A stretch of 7,314 nucleotides of DNA from Chloroflexota bacterium. Lineage in GTDB: Bacteria; Chloroflexota; Chloroflexia; JAMDCE01. The first letter of the stretch is position 1, and each line of letters begins with the position of its first letter. Location of the stretch: positions 1 to 7,314 of the forward strand of contig JAMDCE010000282.1 in NCBI GenBank assembly GCA_023489135.1. Direction: 5' to 3'. Positions 1 through 5,180 of the stretch are shown piece by piece. The position numbers and the translations under genes were made by a program. The notes beneath the pieces were generated by a model that had not been told where the DNA came from, made no database searches, and worked only from the letters and a program-made list of their open reading frames with translations.

Positions 1-21
1 ATTCTCATCGTTGAGCTTCAT
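1..21 (-). CDS. Start of a divergent GAF-type gene (partial, 7 codons)
   Basis: Read on the minus strand, an AAGGAG ribosome binding site is followed by an ATG at 21-19 and the codons for MKLNDEN, after which the window ends. These seven residues are identical to the start of the GAF protein encoded at 553-1143, and the ribosome binding site and spacing are the same. I infer a divergent paralogue of that gene. Nothing beyond residue 7 is visible, so domain content and length are unknown. It could also be a copied 5' end with no full gene behind it. Confidence 0.55.
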
Positions 22-34
22 GATGCCCTCCTTC
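1..34. repeat. Left arm of a 34-base inverted repeat
   Basis: This segment is the reverse complement of 540-573 with one mismatch in 34 bases (C at position 27 against A). It covers the ribosome binding site, start codon and first seven codons of the divergent gene. Identity stops at position 35 on the inner side. The outer end is cut by the window edge, so the repeat may be longer. Confidence 0.9.
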
Positions 35-539
35 GAGCAAGAGATTGCCGCACACGGGGGCAAGCCGTCTTATCGGCTTCGGGATCGTCGCCTTATTCCT
101 CCTGGCAAGCGGGTCGATTCTCCGCCTGCTCTTCCGCCCCTCTCGGCCACTGCGTTAACCTCGGTTGTCGAACTTGCTTCCGTCGTGTGCCCACCTTCGC
201 CGCTGTAACTTGTCTTGCGCTCTTTTCCGAACTCTTCCTGGTAACCCCAGGCCTGCAGGGGGAGGTCAGCTCCTCTTCAAGGCAGGAAGGAGATTCAGAA
301 AAAGAGCGCTATCTTAGGGACAGTGCCGGCCGGCAGGAGAAAAACCCGTGGCATGGAGTATGCTACATGGGGAAGCAGGCGGGCATAGGGCTGGCCCTTG
401 TCTCGAGTCGAGTCTCGACCGAAGAAATAGGAAAGCCGCTACCTAGAGGGATCGAACCTCGAGCGCCTGCGCTGATATGGATTCTCGGAGTGGTGACTTC
501 CAGCTTCGAGTCCATTCCTAGACATGCGCAATAGCGGCG
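35..539. other. Intergenic region between divergent GAF-type genes
   Basis: About 500 bases hold no convincing gene. Reading frames of 65 and 115 codons exist, but they have no ribosome binding site and no recognisable protein. A 37-codon frame from a TTG at 45 to a stop at 156-158 would encode a hydrophobic stretch resembling one membrane helix, with a weak upstream site; I do not call it. Around 446-470 the minus strand has a TTCGATCC motif in a sequence resembling a tRNA T-arm, but no complete tRNA can be folded. The promoters of both GAF-type genes should lie here, though I see no clear sigma-70 pair. Confidence 0.5.
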
Positions 540-573
540 GAAGGAGTGCATCATGAAGCTCAACGATGAGAAT
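540..573. repeat. Right arm of a 34-base inverted repeat
   Basis: Reverse complement of 1-34 with a single mismatch. It contains the AAGGAG ribosome binding site at 541-546, the ATG at 553 and the first seven codons of the GAF gene. Conservation across the untranslated ribosome binding site as well as the codons points to duplication of a gene start rather than protein-level conservation alone. Confidence 0.9.
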
Positions 574-1143
574 TGCTACTACTACTATTACCGGACCCTT
601 CATCAAGTGGCCAAGAAGGTCAATTCCACCTTAAACTTGGCCGACGTGCTCAATACCGTCGTGGAAACCGTGAGCAAGACTCTTCAAGTCAAGGCCTCCT
701 CTATCCGTTTGTTGGACGAGACCCAGCGAAGGCTTCTGATGAGCGCTGCCTACGGTCTAAGCGAAGAGTATCTGGCCAAAGGACCGGTCGAAGTGGACCG
801 GAGTGGCATCGACAAAGAAGCTCTGGAAGGCCGACCGGTGGCAATTCGCGACGCCAAAACAGATGCCATGTTCCAGTATCCCGAAGAAGCGCGGGAAGAA
901 GGCATATCCTCCGTTCTGGCCGTGCCCTTGAGCGCCCAGAACAAGAAGATCGGGGTGCTGCGCATCTACACAACCGAGCCTCACGAGTTCTCGGCAGATG
1001 AGATTGAGTTTGTCGCCGCCGTTGCGGAACTGAGTGCCATCGCCATTCAGAACGCTCGACTGTACCAGCACGTCGCCAAAGACTACCAGGGCCTAAAAGA
1101 TTTTCTGGATGCCGCCGAGGGCTGGAGCTGGCTGCCGAAATAG
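553..1143 (+). CDS. Stand-alone GAF domain protein
   Basis: A 196-residue cytoplasmic protein made almost entirely of one GAF domain (about residues 18-170). The N-terminal helix (HQVAKKVNSTLNLADVL) and the segment VLAVPLSAQNKKIGVLRI are typical of GAF proteins, which bind small ligands such as cyclic nucleotides, haem or open-chain tetrapyrroles. No histidine kinase, GGDEF or DNA-binding part follows, so output would have to come through a partner. I cannot identify the ligand. The start at 553 is well supported: AAGGAG lies at 541-546, six bases upstream. Residues 9-13 are five consecutive tyrosines encoded by TAC/TAT codons at 577-591, an odd run next to the start. There is no obvious terminator after the stop codon. 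The gene probably has a divergent paralogue at the left edge. Confidence 0.85.
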   Translation: MKLNDENCYYYYYRTLHQVAKKVNSTLNLADVLNTVVETVSKTLQVKASSIRLLDETQRRLLMSAAYGLSEEYLAKGPVEVDRSGIDKEALEGRPVAIRDAKTDAMFQYPEEAREEGISSVLAVPLSAQNKKIGVLRIYTTEPHEFSADEIEFVAAVAELSAIAIQNARLYQHVAKDYQGLKDFLDAAEGWSWLPK

Positions 1144-1218
1144 CACCAACGAACATTCTTGTCATCCTGCCGTCTTTGGACGATTTCTTGTGTTTCATTA
1201 AGGTGCCCCATTGCACTC

Positions 1219-1247
1219 TTGACAAGTGTCGCTTCTCATGTTATATT
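1219..1247 (+). promoter_or_regulatory. Sigma-70-type promoter of the structured RNA
   Basis: TTGACA at 1219-1224 is a perfect -35 box, separated by 17 bases from TATATT at 1242-1247 (five of six bases match TATAAT). The predicted transcription start is near 1254, exactly where the long-range stem of the downstream RNA begins. No ribosome binding site or start codon follows closely, which fits an RNA gene rather than a protein gene. Confidence 0.75.
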
Positions 1248-1253
1248 ATAGGT

Positions 1254-1465
1254 GTCCCAAGTAGCTGAATATGGTTTCCCCGTTACGCCATAGAATACCG
1301 AACATAAGTAAGCCGAAACCGAGAGGTTTAAGCTGAATAATGTATAGGGGCGAAGGCTAGCGTGGTGAACTGTGAAGTTACTTGGGACAGAAGCCCCAAG
1401 TAGTCGAAGCTGGAAACCCAGATCTTAAATGACTGGGATAACCGCCAGGCTACTTGGGGTTTTTT
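1254..1465 (+). ncRNA. Structured non-coding RNA, possibly HEARO/omega-RNA-like (orphan)
   Basis: Between promoter and terminator lies a segment rich in perfect pairings. 1253-1263 pairs with 1379-1389 (11 bp, plus a G-U and a C-G pair extending inward), closing a domain of about 135 nt. Inside it, 1316-1320 pairs with 1325-1329 across a GAGA (GNRA) tetraloop, stacked on 1311-1313/1332-1334; CCCC at 1278-1281 can pair with GGGG at 1347-1350. Then 1394-1403 pairs with 1450-1459 as the terminator stem, enclosing 1410-1413/1445-1448 and 1417-1421/1433-1437. No frame through it has coding character. The combination of a CCGTTACGC box, a GAATAATGTA segment and a GTGGTGAACTGTGAAG segment resembles what I recall of HEARO RNA, the guide RNA of IscB nucleases, but I could not run a covariance search and no IscB gene is in the window. 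The RNA class is therefore open; that a structured RNA gene exists is much surer. Confidence 0.7.
1394..1465 (+). terminator. Intrinsic terminator of the structured RNA
   Basis: CCCCAAGTAG at 1394-1403 and CTACTTGGGG at 1450-1459 form a perfect 10-bp stem followed directly by six T residues (1460-1465). The apical part carries two further small stems, so this is a branched terminator rather than a simple hairpin. The 5' strand can alternatively pair with 1379-1386, which would dissolve the terminator. Confidence 0.85.
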
Positions 1466-1748
1466 GTTGCACCCTGGGCCCAGATGGGGTAAACTGTGAC
1501 CACGACAATCCACTGGAAAACTGATTGGCTGCACTTCGTCCTGGCACAGGGCACCTACACCGAAATAGACTAGCCGATCTACTCCCGCTTGAAGGAGAGC
1601 GCTCCACAAGACGTTACCATCGAGAAGCCTTCGCCAAGATGTTGTACCACGTTCTGCTATCTACCTCTTTAGCCAAGGAAAGAAATCGCCGGGAACCAGA
1701 TATGCTCGTCCTCAGCGAGATCGCTTCCTCTCCCCGCAGGGTCGCGAC
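1466..1748 (+). other. Leader region upstream of the heptose genes
   Basis: About 280 bases between the RNA terminator and hddC. There is a 10-base perfect palindrome at 1474-1483 (CTGGGCCCAG). A 75-codon frame (TTG at 1525 to TGA at 1750-1752) overlaps the hddC start as TTGA, which could allow translational coupling. However, it begins directly after a stop codon, lacks a good ribosome binding site, and its product resembles nothing I know, so I leave it uncalled. I see no clear promoter for hddC here. Confidence 0.4.
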
Positions 1749-2468
1749 TTGAAAGCCCTAATTCTGGCCGGGGGATTGGGCACGCGTCTCCAATCCATTA
1801 CCAGGGACCGGCCTAAGCCCATGGTAGACGTGGAAGGAACGCCTTTTCTGGAGTATCAGATTGGCCAGCTAGAGAAACAGGGGCTTAAAGACATCATCCT
1901 CTGCGTTGGCCACCTGGCCCACCAGATCCAGCACTACTTCGATGATGGGCGGAGATGGGGAGTACGCATTTCCTATTCTGCGGAAACGAACCTTCTGGGA
2001 ACCGCCGGGGCGATCAAGAACGCAGAACGCTTTATCGAGGATACGTTCCTGGTCCTCAACGGAGATTCTTACCTGGATACCGATTTTCAGGCTATGGTGG
2101 AGAATCATAGATTCAACAAGCGCGAGGGCGATGCCGGAATGGCTGGGACCATCGCCGCCGTGGCCGTGGAGAACGCCGCCGCCTACGGGACGTTGGAGCT
2201 GGACGCTCAGTATCGAATCTTACAGTTTCGAGAGAAGGCCGGCGCCGGACCAGGAAGGATCAACGGTGGCGTCTACGTTCTCGAGCCGGCAATTCTGGAT
2301 TTGATACCAGAGAATCGAGCTGTGTCCATCGAAAGGGAGACATTCCCCAGGATCCTGCAAAACGGCGGTCATCTATACGGTTACCCGGTGAGCGGGTTCT
2401 TCGTAGACGTTGGCACGCCAGATGGCTACCGCCGCTTCAGTCAATACATCGAAGGGGAAAGACGATGA
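1749..2468 (+). CDS. hddC: D-glycero-alpha-D-manno-heptose 1-phosphate guanylyltransferase-like nucleotidyltransferase
   Basis: A 239-residue cytoplasmic sugar-phosphate nucleotidyltransferase (NTP_transferase fold). It would join GTP and D-glycero-alpha-D-manno-heptose 1-phosphate to give GDP-heptose and pyrophosphate. The signature GGLGTRL with the following RPKP lies at residues 8-24, GTAGA at 84-88, the metal-binding Asp of NGDSY at 106 and a second Asp in FVDVGTPDGY at 220. The short length without a C-terminal extension fits HddC-type enzymes rather than GlmU or ManC. The substrate is inferred mainly from the overlapping hddA-like kinase; on sequence alone a mannose-1-phosphate or glucose-1-phosphate enzyme is possible. 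The start is a TTG at 1749 that puts the P-loop at the usual distance; no ATG lies nearer. The ribosome binding site is weak. It overlaps the next gene by four bases (ATGA). Confidence 0.8.
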   Translation: MKALILAGGLGTRLQSITRDRPKPMVDVEGTPFLEYQIGQLEKQGLKDIILCVGHLAHQIQHYFDDGRRWGVRISYSAETNLLGTAGAIKNAERFIEDTFLVLNGDSYLDTDFQAMVENHRFNKREGDAGMAGTIAAVAVENAAAYGTLELDAQYRILQFREKAGAGPGRINGGVYVLEPAILDLIPENRAVSIERETFPRILQNGGHLYGYPVSGFFVDVGTPDGYRRFSQYIEGERR

Positions 2469-3481
2469 TCATTCGGAGCAAGGCGCCGCTACGCATCAGC
2501 TTTGGCGGTGGTGGGACCGAGGTGGAGCCATACCTGTCCGAGCGTGGGGGCGTAATTCTCGGCACCACCATTGACAAGTACGCCTATGGCTCGCTGCGCT
2601 TGCGCGATGATCGAGAGATCACCGTCACCTCCCTCGACTACGACGTCGTGGCCAGATTCAAGATGGACGAGCCTCTCATCTACGACGGTAACCTCGATTT
2701 GATCAAGGCTGTCCTCCAACGCCTGAACGGGCAGAACGGCCACCAGGGGCTGGACTTTTTCTTGCATAGCGACGCTCCTCCCGGATGCGGTCTGGGAACA
2801 TCTTCTACCGTGGTGGTGGCCCTGATCGGCCTGTTCAAACACTGGCTGCACCTTCCCCTGACCAACTATCAAATAGCCGACCTGGCCTTCCAGATCGAGC
2901 GGGTCGACATGGGCATCAGAGGAGGAAAGCAAGACCAGTACGCCGCGACCTTCGGCGGGTTCAACTTCATCGAGTTCTACCGGGACGCTACCATTGTGAA
3001 TCCTCTCCGAGTTCCCTCGGATGTCTTGAACGAACTGCACTACAATCTGCTGCTCTGTTACACAGGCAAGACCCGACTGGGAGCGCACATCATTGAGGCG
3101 CAGGTTGAGGGATACGTCCGCCGCCGAGAAGACGTGATCGCGGCGATGGATGAGCTAAAGGAGGTCACCATCGCTCTGAAGAAGGCCCTGCTCCAGGGCC
3201 GGCTAACCGATTTCGGCGGGTTGCTGCACGAAGCGTGGGTGAATAAGAAGCGAATGGCCACCCAGATCACCGACCCTCAGATTGATGAGCTTTACGAGAC
3301 TGCCCGCAAGCACGGTGCGCTTGGGGGGAAGATGTCGGGCGCTGGAGGTGGCGGCTATATGTTTTTCTACTGCCAGTTCGACAAGAAGCATATCGTCGCC
3401 GAGCAACTGGAGCGATTAGGCGCCCAGGTGACAGATTTCAACTTCGACTTTCGTGGCCTGCAGACGTGGGAGGTGCGGTGA
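2465..3481 (+). CDS. hddA: D-glycero-alpha-D-manno-heptose 7-phosphate kinase (GHMP family)
   Basis: A 338-residue GHMP-family kinase, the usual length for HddA, which phosphorylates C1 of D-glycero-alpha-D-manno-heptose 7-phosphate with ATP. The N-terminal KAPLRISFGGGGTE (residues 6-19) and TTIDKYAYG are characteristic of the HddA/GHMP sugar kinase group. The ATP-binding motif PPGCGLGTSS is at residues 105-114, and the C-terminal glycine-rich motif GGKMSGAGGGG is at 287-297. Its ATG overlaps the hddC stop codon (ATGA, 2465-2468), which indicates one transcript and coupled translation. A GGGGAAAG sequence just upstream can serve as ribosome binding site. All expected motifs are intact. The main alternative, a fucokinase-like enzyme, is less likely given the neighbours. 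Confidence 0.87.
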   Translation: MIIRSKAPLRISFGGGGTEVEPYLSERGGVILGTTIDKYAYGSLRLRDDREITVTSLDYDVVARFKMDEPLIYDGNLDLIKAVLQRLNGQNGHQGLDFFLHSDAPPGCGLGTSSTVVVALIGLFKHWLHLPLTNYQIADLAFQIERVDMGIRGGKQDQYAATFGGFNFIEFYRDATIVNPLRVPSDVLNELHYNLLLCYTGKTRLGAHIIEAQVEGYVRRREDVIAAMDELKEVTIALKKALLQGRLTDFGGLLHEAWVNKKRMATQITDPQIDELYETARKHGALGGKMSGAGGGGYMFFYCQFDKKHIVAEQLERLGAQVTDFNFDFRGLQTWEVR

Positions 3482-3571
3482 CCGGGCGGGGCGTGGTTGC
3501 CCTTAATTGCCTGAGAATGGGTCCCAGTTGGTGGAGGCGGAGGATTTTCGTCCAGAACGGAGCGGTACGGC

Positions 3572-3684
3572 CACTCTGAGCGTCAGCGACGAAGGATCTC
3601 TCGCCCGATCCGATCCGTAGAGTCGCATGCTGCGTCTCTACAAGTCACGTGATTCTTCGCCCCCTTTGGGGGCTCAGAATGACA
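3572..3684. repeat. Composite intergenic palindromic repeat with nested hairpin
   Basis: The outer arms read CACTCTGAG ... GAAGGATCTC at the left (3572-3600) and GATTCTTCG ... CTCAGAATGAC at the right (3651-3682). They are the two halves of the same imperfect palindrome seen at 4467-4528 and 5181-5252. Between them sits an independent hairpin at 3617-3641 (GTAGAG/CTCTAC, T-T mismatch, CGCA/TGCG, 3-base loop). The right arm also contains a CCCCC-TTT-GGGGG hairpin at 3660-3672. This looks like one repeat with a second small palindrome inserted. Confidence 0.65.
3617..3641. repeat. Small GTAGAG...CTCTAC hairpin
   Basis: Six base pairs, one T-T mismatch, four more base pairs and a 3-base loop. 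It resembles the 'GTAGAGACGC...GCGTCTCTAC' palindromes that are dispersed in many bacterial genomes. There is no T run after it, so it is not an obvious terminator. Confidence 0.6.
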
Positions 3685-3757
3685 CAGAAATCACCCTCAC
3701 TCGACGGAGACCATTTTCGTTCGTGGTGGTGTCCCGGAGGGAGATGATGGGCTCTGC

Positions 3758-3800
3758 TCAGGGTGACAGCCTCTGCAGTCCGGCGTACGCTACGTCTTGT
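3758..3800. repeat. Half copy of the palindromic repeat with conserved right flank
   Basis: The stretch from TCAGGGTGACAG at 3758 aligns with 4515-4550 downstream of gmhB: I count 26 matches in 34 aligned bases, most differences being transitions. The similarity runs past the palindrome into a flank containing TCCGGCGT and CTAC. The two gaps on either side of gmhB therefore share an extended, diverged repeat. Confidence 0.6.
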
Positions 3801-3857
3801 TTCACCTCTTTGACATGGCTACGCTGGCAGTCAGCTAGGAGAGAGATCGCGAGATCT

Positions 3858-4424
3858 ATGAAATGGGCCGTATTTCTAGATAGAGATGGGACCATCAACG
3901 AGGAAGTCGAGTATCTTGGTGATCCGAGAGACTTACGACTCAGCTCTGGCGCCATCGAAGGCATTCGACTCCTGAATCAGGCTGGAGTTTCGGCCATTGT
4001 GATCAGTAACCAGGCCGGCGTAGGCCGGGGCTACTTCTCGGTGGCGGCGGTGGAAGCCGTTCACCAGCGCCTGGAGGAGCAGCTATCGTCCCACGAAGCC
4101 CACGTAGATGCCATTTACTACTGCCCTCACCATCCGGAGGACGGCTGCGACTGCCGGAAGCCTAAGTCCGGCCTGGTGAAAAGGGCGGCGGAAGATCACG
4201 GGATCGATTTGGGATCCTCTTTTATCGTCGGCGACAAGGAAACCGATCTGGAAGCGGGACGACGCGTGGGTTGCCGGACCGTGCTGGTGCTAACTGGCTA
4301 TGGACTCCAAGAGCGCGAGGCCCTAAAGGGAGGCAAGGTTCAACCAGATCACATCAGCGCTGACCTGCTTGACGCGGTGAAATGGATTCTCGCTCAGCAA
4401 GACGCAGAGAGGAACATGGGTTAG
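3858..4424 (+). CDS. gmhB: D-glycero-D-manno-heptose 1,7-bisphosphate 7-phosphatase-like HAD phosphatase
   Basis: A 188-residue cytoplasmic HAD phosphatase of the GmhB/HisB-N type that removes the C7 phosphate of heptose 1,7-bisphosphate. The nucleophile motif FLDRDGT has Asp8 and Asp10; motif II is SNQAGVGRG (50-58); the KPK of motif III is at 101-103; VGDKETD with Asp126 and Asp130 is motif IV. The zinc site C89-x-H91-x5-C97-x-C99 is complete; the C-H to C-C spacing is short, as I recall for HisB-N. Length fits GmhB (about 190). I chose the ATG at 3858 because the domain starts there; the frame is open upstream to 3627 only through repeat DNA. The ribosome binding site is unclear: AGGAG at 3837-3841 is 16 bases away. 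The histidinol phosphatase alternative is less likely next to hddA and hddC. Confidence 0.82.
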   Translation: MKWAVFLDRDGTINEEVEYLGDPRDLRLSSGAIEGIRLLNQAGVSAIVISNQAGVGRGYFSVAAVEAVHQRLEEQLSSHEAHVDAIYYCPHHPEDGCDCRKPKSGLVKRAAEDHGIDLGSSFIVGDKETDLEAGRRVGCRTVLVLTGYGLQEREALKGGKVQPDHISADLLDAVKWILAQQDAERNMG

Positions 4425-4466
4425 GGGTGTACGAAGTCTTGCTAAAACGCGGTCGAATACAATTGG

Positions 4467-4528
4467 AACTGTCATGCTGAACGAAGTGAAGCATCTCTCC
4501 GCCCTTCACTGCGTTCAGGCTGACAGTT
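4467..4528. repeat. Long imperfect palindrome after gmhB
   Basis: Arms 4467-4491 and 4504-4528 (AACTGTCATGCTGAACG... and its complement) form a 25-bp hairpin with three mismatches and a 12-base loop. It is the most complete copy of the window's dispersed palindrome family. It lies 43 bases after the gmhB stop codon. There is no T run, so it may stabilise the transcript end but is not a classical terminator. Confidence 0.8.
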
Positions 4529-4567
4529 TCGGTAATCCGGCGTGCACTACCTTCTTAAAGTAAGAAA

Positions 4568-4597
4568 TTGACGATCTCTAACGGCGGGTGCTATACT
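4568..4597 (+). promoter_or_regulatory. Sigma-70-type promoter upstream of the beta-grasp pair
   Basis: TTGACG at 4568-4573 and TATACT at 4592-4597 are separated by 18 bases; each box matches the consensus at five of six positions. The start of transcription would be near 4604, leaving a leader of about 190 bases before the ATG at 4793. That leader has a perfect 7-bp hairpin at 4651-4657/4672-4678 (TGTCGAG/CTCGACA). Confidence 0.6.
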
Positions 4598-4605
4598 CGA
4601 ATTAG

Positions 4606-4848
4606 ACAATAAACGACCGCTATTTTCCTGGCATCGCTTTCTACCCCCTATGTCGAGAAGAGATAAGGCGCCTCGACAGAGAAGCGATCCAGGCGATCGT
4701 GCAGCGTGCGAAGGAGTGGGCTGAAGAGGCCAGCCACTTCCTTCCTGGTTACGACGGCTCGAATCGCCACTGGAAAGGTTGGGTAGAAGACGATGAAGGC
4801 AGAAGTGTTCTTCTATGGCGGCTTCCGCAAACTAGCCACCAACTCTGA
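4606..4848 (+). pseudogene. Open reading frame without start codon, possible gene remnant
   Basis: After a TAG at 4603-4605 this frame stays open for 80 codons to a TGA at 4846-4848. It has no in-frame ATG or TTG and only an internal GTG at 4699. The translation has protein-like composition, including REEIRRLDREAIQAIVQRAK and a segment around WAEEASHFLPGYDG, and looks helical. Its last 56 bases overlap the following beta-grasp gene in another frame. I do not recognise a family. It may be the C-terminal remains of a gene, a gene with a lost start, or a chance frame in the leader. Confidence 0.3.
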
Positions 4849-5071
4849 CGTAAGGTCAGAATCGAGAACCGTGGTGGAGTTGCCGGAAGGAGCCGTGATC
4901 GAGGACGTCCTGGACCAGCTCGGTCTGGTCTCCGACGAGGTGGGCCTGGTTTTCCTCAACGGCAGGCCATCCCCGCTGAACGCCCGTGTACCCGAAGGAA
5001 GCCGGCTGGGCGTTTTCCCTAAGGGCTATGGGTCGATCCTCATGGTCTATCCGTATCCGTGTTGGGAGTAG
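4793..5071 (+). CDS. MoaD/ThiS-like beta-grasp protein without C-terminal diglycine
   Basis: A 92-residue protein. MKAEVFFYGGFRKLA at the N-terminus, the helix region EGAVIEDVLDQLGL (about 33-46) and VFLNGRPSPLNARVPEGSRLGVFPKG (about 54-79) follow the MoaD/ThiS beta-grasp layout. Classical members end in Gly-Gly, which is adenylated and carries sulfur. This one instead continues past the usual VFP strand to end MVYPYPCWE. I checked the next frame at the end and no frameshift restores Gly-Gly. It could be a non-catalytic ubiquitin-like partner, or act by another route. No MoaA, MoaE, MoeB/ThiF or aldehyde:ferredoxin oxidoreductase gene is in the window. The start fits the fold; the ribosome binding site is weak (GGAAAGG further upstream). 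Confidence 0.65.
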   Translation: MKAEVFFYGGFRKLATNSDVRSESRTVVELPEGAVIEDVLDQLGLVSDEVGLVFLNGRPSPLNARVPEGSRLGVFPKGYGSILMVYPYPCWE

Positions 5072-5180
5072 ATCGAGTGGCAACTGTTCAGAGAAATTAC
5101 TCTCGCGGGGCGTCGCGACCGTACCGGATGAGAACCTATTTTGGGACCACGCCTTCTTCGTCATTATGGCTATTGCAACT

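Larger units (their letters stand above)
3482..3857. other. Repeat-filled gap between hddA and gmhB
   Basis: A 376-base gap with no gene. The gmhB frame stays open upstream to 3627, but that extension runs through palindromic repeats and has no homology I recognise, so it is not coding. The gap holds the composite repeat 3572-3684 and the half-repeat 3758-3800. A TTGACA at 3810-3815 has only a poor -10 partner 17 bases on (AGCTAG), so a gmhB promoter here is doubtful. Confidence 0.6.

Noticed and set aside
45..158. 37-codon frame from a TTG with a hydrophobic, membrane-helix-like stretch
   Set aside because: Weak ribosome binding site, non-ATG start, very short, and it lies where the divergent promoters are expected; no support beyond composition.
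187..534. 115-codon plus-strand frame in the divergent gap
   Set aside because: No ribosome binding site, unlikely amino-acid composition and no family resemblance; probably chance in GC-rich DNA.
430..535. tRNA-like sequence on the minus strand (TTCGATCC loop with a partly paired T-arm, and a 7-bp GCCGCTA/TAGCGGC outer pairing)
   Set aside because: The T-arm pairs at only four of five positions, no matching 5' acceptor strand lies at the right distance, no anticodon arm can be built and no CCA is present. The outer 7-bp pairing does not fit the T-arm register. At best a remnant.
1328..1609. 93-codon minus-strand frame across the structured RNA
   Set aside because: It runs antisense through the RNA stems and terminator and its sequence is explained by those pairings; no protein character.
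3810..3838. TTGACA upstream of gmhB as a promoter
   Set aside because: The -10 position at a 17-base spacing reads AGCTAG, a poor match, so a promoter is not supported.
3627..3857. 77-codon upstream extension of the gmhB frame
   Set aside because: It starts within a hairpin and crosses palindromic repeats, while the HAD domain begins correctly at the ATG at 3858.
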